Part shown: positions 54,101-62,500 of the stretch, piece by piece
Position numbering within the stretch: position 1 is the first letter of the stretch
Layout of the letters: every line of letters starts with the position of its first letter
Origin: Bacteroidia bacterium
GTDB lineage: Bacteria; Bacteroidota; Bacteroidia; Bacteroidales; GWA2-32-17
Length of the DNA: 64,000 bases
Reading direction: 5' to 3'
Assembly: GCA_016218155.1 (NCBI GenBank)
Contig: JACREQ010000046.1
Span: 62,001-126,000, forward strand
Made by a program: the position numbers and the translations under genes
The notes under the pieces: generated by a model
Databases searched by the model: none
What the model was told of the DNA's origin: nothing
The model's input: the letters and a program-made list of their open reading frames with translations, nothing else

Positions 54101-55674
54101 GGGGGCTGTGTACCGCGTAGAGCAGATATACTGCATTCTGTCATTCCTGATTGAAAATCTGATGATAAATTATATGAGAAATTTACTGTTCCTGTAGGAT
54201 TACCTGCATCAGGCAGAATTTTTGTCCAATATGAAGAGTAATATGTACCTGAGTTTTGAGTGCTATCCTGATTAACTGAGATTGTTGAGGCACCACCAGC
54301 AGCTGTTAAATTTAAAACCAAAGGACGGTATTTATGCAAAATACTATTTGAAACTCCTACCGGATAAGTATAATTATTAGGTGCAACAATAGCTCTTTTT
54401 AAATTCCCAGCTATATAACTGCTTGCAGAATATCCGACAGGAATTGATATAGGATCGTTGTTACTAACATATAACTCATAATTTAATGTACTGTTTCTTG
54501 TATATAAAATTCCATTTGTAAGTTGTAACTCAAATGTTATATTTATGTTAGTTGCAAGTTTAACACCTGCACCACTGTTGTCAATAGTTACTTTATACAA
54601 ACTGCTGTTGCAGCTTAAAGTCTGAGGGGTTGTTGCATTAGTTCCTGTCATCAAAACTCTTCCTGTAGATGCTGTATAAGTGGCAACAGGGTTTACAACA
54701 AAATTTCCTTTTACATATAGTCGTTTTACTCCGTTTGCATTCCAGGTTCCATTACTTACCGTAAAATTATTCGAAACATATAAATTTCCCAAAGTATTAT
54801 CAACACCAGTAATTGGACTTGCGCTACCTGATGTTTTTGACACATCAATATTCCAGAAGGGATTTAAATCAGGAAAAGCCTGATAAATTGTCTGGCTGAT
54901 TGGTTGACATGAACTGTAAGTATCATATTTTACACTTATTGTTCCTGTACCACAAATAAATGTTCCGTTTGAAGTCCAGTTACCATATAAGTAAATAGTT
55001 TTTGAACCTGCATTAACAGTAGCACCTGCATTTATAACAACGTGGTTTAAATAAAAACTATATGCACCACTTAACTGAGTGTTACCGTCAAATGTTACTG
55101 TTGAATTAGGATTGCCTTGTGAGTTTCTGTTAAATGTTCCGTCTGCAATAAAATTGCCTTTTATGATGGTGTTAACCGGGTGTGCAGACAGACCTTTGCC
55201 AACTGCGGCATTTGTGTTCATCGATCTTAAATTGTAAAATGTTGAAACAGTATTGCCTTCTATGCCTTGTCCATCTGTACCGTTAAATATAACTGTGCCT
55301 GTTCCGCAATTAAATGTACCGTAGTTTATAAAATTTCCGGTTTGCTGAATTGTACCAGTGTTTAAATTTAAAGTTCCCCATATTCCACAATTACCACCAA
55401 GATTTGTGTTGCCTTGTAAAGTTAAGGTTTTGTCGCTTAAATTTAATGTACCACCTGTGTTTATAGTAATTTTATAAATAACAGAATTTGCATTTAATGT
55501 TATATTAGCGCCGTTTACTATAATAACACTATCATTAATACCCGGAATTACACCACCAACCCATGATGCTGTACTACTCCAGTTTCCTGTGGTAATTGTA
55601 CTTGAAATTGAACTTGCATTAAGTTCTGCAAAAATACTACATAACAATATTGATATGTAAAAAAACTTTTTCAT
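51184..55674 (-). CDS. SprB-repeat surface adhesin with T9SS type B C-terminus
   Basis: A 1496-residue cell-surface protein. Signal peptide begins MKKFFYISILLCSIFAELNA. A long beta-helix-like N-terminal half (about 20-430; repeated 'GTFNCGTGTVIFNG' turns) is followed by an Ig-like and a PKD-like fold. Eight full SprB repeats of about 75 residues and one partial repeat follow (e.g. CGNNNGSATVNPTGGWGNYS, GSYWVTITDDNGCTAVAS). The end is FEIPTVFTPNNDLVNDTWEI to the terminus, a CHU_C / type B sorting domain. SprB repeats belong to gliding adhesins in flavobacteria. An upstream ATG at 55725 is rejected because it falls within the promoter. The neighbouring SprF-like gene completes a familiar pair. 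Confidence 0.93.
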   Translation of the reverse strand: MKKFFYISILLCSIFAELNASSISSTITTGNWSSTASWVGGVIPGINDSVIIVNGANITLNANSVIYKITINTGGTLNLSDKTLTLQGNTNLGGNCGIWGTLNLNTGTIQQTGNFINYGTFNCGTGTVIFNGTDGQGIEGNTVSTFYNLRSMNTNAAVGKGLSAHPVNTIIKGNFIADGTFNRNSQGNPNSTVTFDGNTQLSGAYSFYLNHVVINAGATVNAGSKTIYLYGNWTSNGTFICGTGTISVKYDTYSSCQPISQTIYQAFPDLNPFWNIDVSKTSGSASPITGVDNTLGNLYVSNNFTVSNGTWNANGVKRLYVKGNFVVNPVATYTASTGRVLMTGTNATTPQTLSCNSSLYKVTIDNSGAGVKLATNINITFELQLTNGILYTRNSTLNYELYVSNNDPISIPVGYSASSYIAGNLKRAIVAPNNYTYPVGVSNSILHKYRPLVLNLTAAGGASTISVNQDSTQNSGTYYSSYWTKILPDAGNPTGTVNFSYNLSSDFQSGMTECSISALRGTQPPATNWNYVLNTTIPAAGANNGHLTSTLPASFSPYAFMLGEPEPVAINPTICDGNTATLNITSPTGYGTFNWYSTQTGGSAILTNNTTFTTPVLFDTTTYYITHNNSICEGHRYPVIINVNNIPTSSFTAQNPICNGTAANITYNGTATAAGTYSWNFGGATANPGTGQGPQLLTGTAGQTYNVSLQVTQNGCTSTVSNGTVTIPTALTIGLTNTNATCGNNNGSATVNPTGGWGNYSYIWSNSQTNTTATNLTSGTYNVTVTDQNGCSKTGSTTVSDLGAPVLNSNIINNISCNNGHDGKAQVTATGTGVLTYTWSNGVTGNGNGSVSSQIDTLSAGNYQITISDQNSCQSVTNINITQPSAITASFTINNAICYGQNNGTINTTVSGGTVAGNYTYSWLQGSSQQNLINMAAGTYYVTIKDDNNCSLSQQVTITQPDSISISISETNISCFGENDGILSATVIGGTQPYTYVWSNSDTDAIAENLTGGNYFLIVTDNNGCNNIKYDTLLQPTHVDVLISSLPVTCYGYTDGMVGINVTGGTSPYTFLWDNNATTEDLNAVASGSYWVTITDDNGCTAVASESVIEPNPLITSLSIVSVHCFNGTNGSVSANVQGGVTPYNYSWSNGISAANNLNISSGIYSLTITDFNSCSDTLIAIVDQPQAIAITGTTSNVKCKNNSNGSIDLQVTGGIQPYNYTWNNSAISQDIYGLAPGIYIVTINDGNNCTSSQSYQISEPDSLDISTINIGTLCTNDSIGSITTTVTGGTPAYTYYWSNGANTSSLTSLTHGIYILTVSDANLCTLTKTINLEGSPPVSVNIVTTLNNVLAEVNGGSSPYTYSWNNGNTNSTFTISQSGSYIVTITDNFGCTATADSDIIIEFEIPTVFTPNNDLVNDTWEIKGIETYSDVTIEIFNRWGDILFKFNGAGLEYKNRSTQWDGQFKGKDLPMGAYLFIVNLHNNEKAITGAVSIVR

Positions 55675-55694
55675 GTATTTAATATTTGTATATG

Positions 55695-55725
55695 CAAAAG
55701 TAGGGGTATTGATGCACTCTATCAA
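55695..55725 (-). promoter_or_regulatory. Promoter of the SprB-repeat gene
   Basis: On the minus strand TTG (55723-55725), a 20-nt spacer and TACTTTTG (55695-55702) give a full Bacteroidota promoter. It ends 21 nt before ATG 55674. Confidence 0.65.
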
Positions 55726-55826
55726 CTTATAAATACAAATGATTTAAACAATATTTTATAAATTGGTTTAAAACATTAACAAAAGCTAGATGTAAATCGG
55801 TTTAGTTATTTTATTAGCTTATTTGC

Positions 55827-55860
55827 AAAAAAAAAGCTGCCCTTGAAAAAGGACAGCTTT
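55827..55860 (-). terminator. Terminator of the PorP/SprF-like gene
   Basis: The minus strand forms a 12-bp stem with one mismatch (AAAGCTGTCCTT and its partner), followed by a long T run. It separates the SprF-like gene from the SprB-repeat gene. Confidence 0.8.
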
Positions 55861-55879
55861 ACATATTTTTTTTCTTAAA

Positions 55880-56809
55880 CTAGAGCAAACTTGAACCCTT
55901 GTTTGCACCTTCTTTAATATTGAAACCGATTAGTATTTCGTGGCTACCATTACTGTAATTTTTTATCTGACTTGTTGTATAGTCAAATGCGTAACCTACG
56001 TAGAACTTATTAAATTTAACACCTATCATTGCACAAATGTCTTTGCTTGAACGATATGAAACTCCTAACCAATAATTCTTTTTAAAGTATGTTTTTAAAT
56101 TGAAATCTAATTGAGTAGGTGTGTTGAAAGTAGATTTTACTAAAATAGATGGTTCTAATTCAAATGCATCACTTAAAGTAAATTTATACCCTGCAGTGAA
56201 AAAATAATGCCTGATAATTTGATTTTTTTCAGTCTGGTCAAGGTTAGCACTATCTAAATTGTATAATTTCATATCTAATTGAAGTAGCTGTGTTCCTGCC
56301 ATTCCAATAAAAAATTTAGGATTATATAAATACATTCCAAAGTCAGCATCTGGTGAGAATTTAGTAACCACACCATGATTTATTGCAGGATCATCATCTT
56401 GAATAGTAACCAATTTTGATTGATCAAATTTGAATTGAGCAGCTTTAAATGCTAAACCAAATGAAAGTTTTGTTTCTCCTGAAATTGGAAGATGATAAGA
56501 TCCGCAAACCTGAATACCGGTTCTGCTAATCGGACCAAATTTATCATTAAAAATGTATCCGCCTAAACCAACTCTTGCATTAGTAAAAAGGTAATGACCA
56601 CTTATAGCTTGTGTTGATGGTGCATCTTTAATTCCAACCCATTGCTGACGAGCAGTTAAACGAACTGGGAAATAATCAACACTACCTGCAATTGCCGGAT
56701 TAAGTAAAAAAGCATTCATCATATATTGAGAATACAATGGAAGCTGTTGAGCTTTAGCGCCAATACCAAAAAGAACAAAAGCTGTAAAAATGACTATCAG
56801 TTTTTTCAT
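55880..56809 (-). CDS. PorP/SprF-family T9SS outer-membrane protein
   Basis: PorP/SprF proteins are outer-membrane barrels that help export or hold T9SS type B cargo at the surface. The 309 residues show a signal peptide (1-20, ending AKAQQ) and then the family's opening LPLYSQYMMNAFLLNPAIAGS. RLTARQQWVGIKDAPSTQ follows, and amphipathic strands run to the end (GYAFDYTTSQIKNYSNGSHE, ILIGFNIKEG). The adjacent SprB-repeat gene is its probable client, mirroring the sprB-sprF pairing. Here the partner-like gene lies upstream and a terminator plus a separate promoter stand between them, so they are not one simple operon. Confidence 0.95.
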   Translation of the reverse strand: MKKLIVIFTAFVLFGIGAKAQQLPLYSQYMMNAFLLNPAIAGSVDYFPVRLTARQQWVGIKDAPSTQAISGHYLFTNARVGLGGYIFNDKFGPISRTGIQVCGSYHLPISGETKLSFGLAFKAAQFKFDQSKLVTIQDDDPAINHGVVTKFSPDADFGMYLYNPKFFIGMAGTQLLQLDMKLYNLDSANLDQTEKNQIIRHYFFTAGYKFTLSDAFELEPSILVKSTFNTPTQLDFNLKTYFKKNYWLGVSYRSSKDICAMIGVKFNKFYVGYAFDYTTSQIKNYSNGSHEILIGFNIKEGANKGSSLL

Positions 56810-57054
56810 ATTTTTGTTTTTTACTAAATTACACTTTCTTTTATACTTTAAAAAATAATATAAGGTTTCATTATCTTATGGTTGCGATAAATTAACTATA
56901 TCTTATAAATAAAGTAATTAAGAAATAATAGTAGTTTGTTTGTTTAATTAAAAAGCAAATTACTGAAAAAAAGAATTATAAAGCAAGAGGGCTGGCAAGA
57001 AAAATGATATAGTATTAAAAAAATCTTTAAAAGATTACTGTAACTGATACAAAT

Positions 57055-57089
57055 AAAAAAGCCAATCAAAAAATTTGATCGGCTTTTTT
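57055..57089 (-). terminator. Terminator of the lipoprotein gene
   Basis: A ~15-bp stem with one mismatch (57055-57070 with 57074-57089) is followed by T on the minus strand, 19 nt after the stop codon. The rest of the 298-nt gap 56810-57107 is AT-rich with nothing else recognised. Confidence 0.75.
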
Positions 57090-57107
57090 ATTATGATTAA
57101 TTTGAAA

Positions 57108-57968
57108 TTATTGACCTGAAGTTGAAGCTAATTTTTTGTATGAAAATGCAATTTTATCTAAATTATCACTTGGTGTTTCAACAACACTTGTTATTTTGAT
57201 AACTGCATAATTAGAACCTCCACGAAGTTTTGCAATATAAATATCATTTTGGGCAGGACTAGTTACTGTAGCAGCACCTGTACCAGCAGCATAAGCAGCA
57301 GTAGCTGATTCAACAGTTGCAGCTGTATAATCAAAACCAGCAGCAGCTTTTACATATAATGTAGTGTTGCCAGTTCCAGTTGTCCATGCGTTTACCCAAC
57401 CTAAAGCAACTGTTGATGTGTTTTTCATATCTTTACTTGTTTCAGTTCCACCTGAAGAAACACCAGCATTTGCTGCAAGATCCCAAGCACCTTGATTTGC
57501 ACCAATAAGATTCCAAACAACACCTGATGTATTTTCATAAGCTAATGTTGTACCAGCCGAAGCAGTATATTTTGTAATAGTATAAATTTTCTCAGTTGTC
57601 TGATCTTCTTTATCAGTTACTGTGAAGATTAATTCAACTGGATAAGTGTCAGTAGCTAAAAATGTACCTGTGTAGTTGTAAGTATAACTGGTTTTTCCAG
57701 CAAAATCAGCAGGAGCAGGAGTAATATTTACTGAAGTACCGCTTACTTTTTTCTTTGCTGTAAAAGTTGATATTTCACCTTCAGCAGCAACAGTTACGTT
57801 AAAAGTTACATCTATTGTAGCAACAGAAGTAAAGTTAAGTTCTTTAGATGTTTCATTGTTTGTAAATGAAATTGTTGGAGCTGGACTTGTAGCCTCATCT
57901 TTTTTACAACTTGTGAATAATGATGCACCTGCAACAAGTGCTAAAGCAAAAAATGTTAATTTTCTCAT
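57108..57968 (-). CDS. Lipoprotein with Ig-like beta domain, unknown function
   Basis: The 286-residue product has a lipoprotein signal peptide with lipobox ending LFTSC (Cys at about residue 20), then KKDEATSPAP as a tether. A beta-rich domain follows (about 30-130; FTNNETSKELNFTSVATIDV, YPVELIFTVTDKEDQTTEKI), which looks like an immunoglobulin/cadherin-type fold. The second half (about 145-280) has NLIGANQGAWDLAANAGVSS and ends DKIAFSYKKLAS, resembling Bacteroidota lipoproteins of unknown role. A strong promoter lies upstream at 58018-58050 and a terminator downstream, so it is a single-gene unit. Confidence 0.85.
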   Translation of the reverse strand: MRKLTFFALALVAGASLFTSCKKDEATSPAPTISFTNNETSKELNFTSVATIDVTFNVTVAAEGEISTFTAKKKVSGTSVNITPAPADFAGKTSYTYNYTGTFLATDTYPVELIFTVTDKEDQTTEKIYTITKYTASAGTTLAYENTSGVVWNLIGANQGAWDLAANAGVSSGGTETSKDMKNTSTVALGWVNAWTTGTGNTTLYVKAAAGFDYTAATVESATAAYAAGTGAATVTSPAQNDIYIAKLRGGSNYAVIKITSVVETPSDNLDKIAFSYKKLASTSGQ

Positions 57969-58017
57969 AGTTAATTAAATTTAAGTTTATAATAAAATTC
58001 GTTTTTTAAATTTGATG

Positions 58018-58050
58018 CAAATGTAAAGAGATTTATTTTAAATATGCAAA
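58018..58050 (-). promoter_or_regulatory. Promoter of the lipoprotein gene
   Basis: On the minus strand TTTG (58047-58050), a 21-nt spacer and TACATTTG (58018-58025) give both expected elements. The leader to the ATG at 57968 would be about 45 nt. Confidence 0.65.
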
Positions 58051-58270
58051 TTGTTTTTATGTTTGTTGATATTTTTTAATGTTTTTAACTATTAAAAATC
58101 AATTAGTTTATGTCTTTCAAGGCTGAATTTGTTGATATTCTTATAATTATTCAGGTATGCGAGTACCTGAATAATTTATAGGCTATGTTATAAATTGGTA
58201 ATATATGTAATAAACGTGACTTTAATATAGTATAACTTGCTTATTATATATGTTATACAAATAACCCTAA

Positions 58271-58340
58271 TGTCATACTGAGCGTAGTCGAAGTATCTAT
58301 TTGTTAGTAATATAGATTCTTCACTTTGTTCAGAATGACA
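58271..58340. repeat. REP-like intergenic hairpin, copy 2
   Basis: The left end TGTCATACTGAGCGTAGTCG and, on the minus strand, the right end TGTCATTCTGAACAAAGTGA are variants of the same motif as copy 1 and can pair into a long imperfect hairpin. It lies in the 390-nt gap 57969-58358. Apart from this repeat and the lipoprotein promoter, that gap holds nothing I recognise. Confidence 0.75.
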
Positions 58341-58358
58341 AATCTAATTGAACCCACA

Positions 58359-59345
58359 TTAATTTGCTTTAATGTTTACATTATAAGAACCGGTATTAGC
58401 TGCATTATATACAGTTTCATATATCGAAATGTAAAGCATTCCGCTTTCGTTCATAGTACCGTTAAATTTAGCTCCGGCAGTTGTAGCTGTACCAATTTCA
58501 CCTATTTTATATACTAATTGTCCGTATGTTGGATAAGTACTGCTAACAGCAGTTTCTAAGCTACCAGCTGCACCGTTGGGTGTGTATTTAGCATTCGATA
58601 ATGAAGCAAGTGTTACTTCACCTGTTGCAGTAATAGTAATTCTTTGTCCCTTTTTTACATTTATGCCAGTTCTGTACCATCCTCCGTTTGGGTTACCACT
58701 AATATATTTTGAAGCAGGAAGATTTACGATTTTAGAAAGTTCGCCTCCAGTTGAAGGAACGTAAGTTATTTCAATTTTCGACATTTTTTCTTTTGGAATA
58801 GTTAAGGCGCCAAATTCTGTTTTTATTTCAGCAGATGGAAATGTAAAAATTCCACCCATAGTATATTCACCATCAATAGATATGATGTCTTTTTCTCCAA
58901 CATTGTCAGTTAAATTAAGTATTGAATTTAATTCAGATACTAATTGCTCCAGACTATAAGAATTATCTACAGGAGGAGTGTATTTATCTGAATATAAATA
59001 ATCTGTGAGGATATATATTTCAGCGGCTTTAATTTTAAGTAATTCTTCATATGCAATCTTACGTGTCTCTTCAGTTTCATTTGAGAGTTGAGCAGCAAGA
59101 TTTTCTAGTTTTGTTTTATTTGTTCTGTCAGGTGTTAGTCCTACACTTATCGAACTTACATTTTTAATAGGTATTGACAGCTTTCCATAATCAGTTTGCA
59201 GATCAACATTTTTAATATTTATTGAACCATTGTAAATACTTCCATCACGTAATGTGATTTTAGCTTGTACATCATTTTTGTTTATTTGAGCAAATAAGTT
59301 AGCTGAAAATAAGGCAATTGTAAAGAATGCTAAAAGTTTTTTCAT
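58359..59345 (-). CDS. Exported protein with LecA (PA-IL)-like C-terminal lectin domain
   Basis: The 328-residue product has a signal peptide (1-19, ending LFAQI). A first domain (about 20-195) has two similar motifs: VQAKITLRDGSIYNGSI with KLSIPIKNVSSISV, and GEYTMGGIFTF with ALTIPKEKMSKIEI. These suggest an internal duplication around a helical segment (LAAQLSNETEETRKIAYEEL). The C-terminal ~115 residues (GWYRTGINVKKGQRITITAT ... LVYKIGEIG ... ANTGSYNVNI) follow the order and spacing of the Pseudomonas galactose lectin LecA, including its 'NxGSxxVN' end. Whether the sugar- and calcium-binding residues are kept needs an alignment. No T9SS tag is present; a -7 element lies upstream. Confidence 0.8.
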   Translation of the reverse strand: MKKLLAFFTIALFSANLFAQINKNDVQAKITLRDGSIYNGSINIKNVDLQTDYGKLSIPIKNVSSISVGLTPDRTNKTKLENLAAQLSNETEETRKIAYEELLKIKAAEIYILTDYLYSDKYTPPVDNSYSLEQLVSELNSILNLTDNVGEKDIISIDGEYTMGGIFTFPSAEIKTEFGALTIPKEKMSKIEITYVPSTGGELSKIVNLPASKYISGNPNGGWYRTGINVKKGQRITITATGEVTLASLSNAKYTPNGAAGSLETAVSSTYPTYGQLVYKIGEIGTATTAGAKFNGTMNESGMLYISIYETVYNAANTGSYNVNIKAN

Positions 59346-59380
59346 AGTGGGTAATAATTAATTGTTTGGTTTTCGATTAC

Positions 59381-59388
59381 CAAAAATA
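59381..59388 (-). promoter_or_regulatory. -7 element of the lectin-like gene
   Basis: The minus strand reads TATTTTTG, matching TAnnTTTG, 36 nt before the ATG at 59345. No -33 TTG is seen. Confidence 0.45.
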
Positions 59389-59470
59389 TTAAATTTTTTA
59401 ATTCGGTTGAATGTATTATTTCTTAATTATTTATAATTTGATTTTATTAAACTAATTGAGATTGGTATTT

Positions 59471-59508
59471 AAACAAAAAAGCTCCGAGTATTCGGAGCTT
59501 TTTTGTTT
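59471..59508 (-). terminator. Terminator of the lysyl-endopeptidase-like gene
   Basis: A perfect 17-bp stem (59471-59487 with 59492-59508, 4-nt loop) contains an A6/T6 run. It lies 16 nt past the stop codon on the minus strand. Confidence 0.85.
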
Positions 59509-59523
59509 AATGAATCAAAATTA

Positions 59524-62500
59524 TTATTCATGAATCAATTTAATAATTTTTGAGCTGTTATTTGCATTTACTTTTATAAAATAAATACCTTTTTCAAAAC
59601 CAGAAAGATTTAAGTTTATTTTAGTTTGTTTAGTGTTATTAAAACTATTCTGATAAACAGGTCTTCCTAAAATATCTGAAACTTCAATTGTCAATTCGTT
59701 TGAAATAACGCCGCTGATTTCAATACTGGTATTTGTTTTTGCCGGGTTAGGATATACATTAACAATTATTTGAGAATTGTTAGAATAAATTCCAACACCG
59801 ATAGCATTTACCGATTGAATAACATTGCTTGATCCACATGTACTGTATGCTGTAAGTGTTACAACATATAATCCCGAGGTTGCATATGTATGAGTCGGGT
59901 TATCTAATGTAGAAGTCTGTCCATCACCAAAGTCCCATAAATAACTGGTTGCACCTGTTGTTGTGTTTGTAAATGTAAAGTCAAGTTGATTTGCAGTATA
60001 AGTAAATCCTGTTGTTGGTAACGAACCTGCTACTGTAATTGTTAATGAGTTTGATGTGGCTGTATTTGCTGTTACACAAGTTTCAGATGAAGTTAAAATA
60101 CATGTTATAACATCATTATTATTTAGTGTAGTTGAAGAAACTGTTGGACTATTAGGTCCTGCATTTACTCCATTAATCTGCCATTGATATGAAGGTGTTG
60201 TTCCTCCGTTTGTAGGAACAGCAGTTGCTGTAACATTATCACCTGGACAAATTGTTGTATTAGGAGAGGAAATTGCAACTGAAGGAGTAACAGGTTGGTT
60301 AACTGTTACAGTAACACTATTTGAAGTTGCAGGGTTGCCTGTGGCGCAACTTGATGAAGAGGTCATTATACAAGTAATAACATCATTGTTGTTTAATGTA
60401 TTTGTTGTTACAGTTGCTGAGTTAGGACCAGCATTAACTCCATTAATTTGCCATTGATAAGAAGGTGTTGTACCTCCATTTGTTGGAGTTGCTGTAAATG
60501 TTGCATTTTCACCGGCACAAAGCGATGTTCCACCGTTTGATATAATTGATACTCCTGCAGGAACTGTTGCCTGTGAAGTAATTGTTATTGCATTTGAAGT
60601 AGCAGGACTTCCTGAAACACAGGTTTCGTTTGATGTCATAACGCATGTAACAATATCATTATTAGCTAAAGCAGTTGTTATAAACGTTGAACTATTTGTT
60701 CCAGCATTAACACCGTTAATTTGCCATTGATAAGCTGGTGTTGTACCACCGTTTACTGGGGTTGCAGTAAATGTAACACTTGTGCCAGGACAAATTGTTG
60801 TTGCACTTGCACTAATGTTTAAGCTAGCAGCGGCAGGTGTATTTATTGTAGCAATTACAGGAACTCTTGCACTAACACAGTCAGCTTCTTTAATTTCCCA
60901 GTCATATAACAAACCGTAGCGTGCAGTATTGCTGCAACTTGTTATACTGATTAATCCGGCAAGTGTATAAGGATATGTGAAATTAGAGGTTAATCTGTAT
61001 AGCTGAGAGTTTGCACCAACTGATAGCCTCATTGCTGTTCCAACCGGAATAGCAAAATTCAAATTAACTCTACTTACACCTGCAGGGATATTAACTGTTG
61101 TAGTTAGAATTACTGCACCTGTAGAACTTAAAAGTTGTATAGTTCTGTTTCCTGCATTACTTGCATTAACACTTGCAGAAACAAGTGTACATGGTGATGT
61201 GCAATCAAAAATTAAATATGTAGCAGTATTAGTAAATGCACCATTTGCAGTATTGTTTGTTGGACCAACATACTGACTTGGTTGTGAGATATGATTTGCA
61301 ACATAGTAAGTTGTTGTTGCAGCAATTGAAGGTGTTGTAAAAGTTGTTCCTGTTCCAAGGTCGGTACCTGCTGTTGCAGCATCAAACCAATGAAGAATAC
61401 CAGAACCGGTAGCAGAAAGATTTACAGTGCCAGTTCCACAGTTTGAAGCTCCCGTTGCAACAGGAGCTGCTGGCATATTGATTGTAATTAAGTTAGTTTT
61501 TACAACTTGATCATTTCCGTATGCGTTTGTTGCAGTCATTGTTACAGTATAAGTTCCATTTGTTGTGTAACTATGACTTGGGTTTTGTAATGTTGAAGTT
61601 TGTCCGTCACCAAAATCCCATGACCATGATGTTGGAATATTTGTAGAAATATCTGTAAATTGTACATCACCACCACATGTTGAGGTCATAGATGAAGTAA
61701 AGTCAGCAACAGGAGGTGTGGTTAAAGATGTAATATTAATGTCGTCAATGTGTAAGTTGTTACCAAATGCATTAACGCTTACAAATTTAAGTTTAACACT
61801 ATTGTTTGCATAAGCAGATAAGTCAACAGTTTCCATTCTCCATTGTGCAGCAGCATTAGGAGTAAATGCAGTTGTAGAAGCTGTAGTACTTGCTAAAGCA
61901 GCACCCGATTTATCGTAAATAGGTGTTGGGTTATATGTAACACCGCAATCTGTAGAAATATAAATTTGTAATCCATCAGCTTCAGTCTGGTATTGTCTAT
62001 AAGCAACATTAAATGTCATTTGTATTGCACCCGATGGAAATAATAAAGAAGGTGTAATTAATTCATCTGTTTGACCGGTAGTATTGTAATTAAAAAAGTC
62101 AACAGAAGCTGAAGCAGTACTTGTACCGTTGCCTGTTGTAGCTTTTCTTACCCAGGTAACTCCACCATCAGGGTTGTTTAAAGTCCAGTTAGTAGGAGCA
62201 AAGGTAGTTGCTTCAAAATCTTCGGTAAATGGTAATGCTTGTCCAGTAGATACTGTATAACTTAAAGTTTTAGTGTCATTTGTTAAATTTAAATCAGTGC
62301 CACCATTAGGTAATGTACAAGATGCATTAAAAGCATGAGTTCCCATTGCTAATGTAATTGAAGGGAAGGTAACTGTAGCTATTGCACCTGTTGCAAGATT
62401 TCCGGTCCATGCCTGGGTTACATTTGTGCCTCCGTCAATATTGTATCTTACCGATAAAGAGGTTAAAGCTGTTGTTCCATTATTTTTTATTACAACAGTA

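Noticed and set aside
55675-55725. Upstream ATG of the SprB-repeat gene (17 extra residues)
   Set aside because: It falls at the -33 element of a full promoter and would put non-signal residues before the signal peptide MKKFFYIS.
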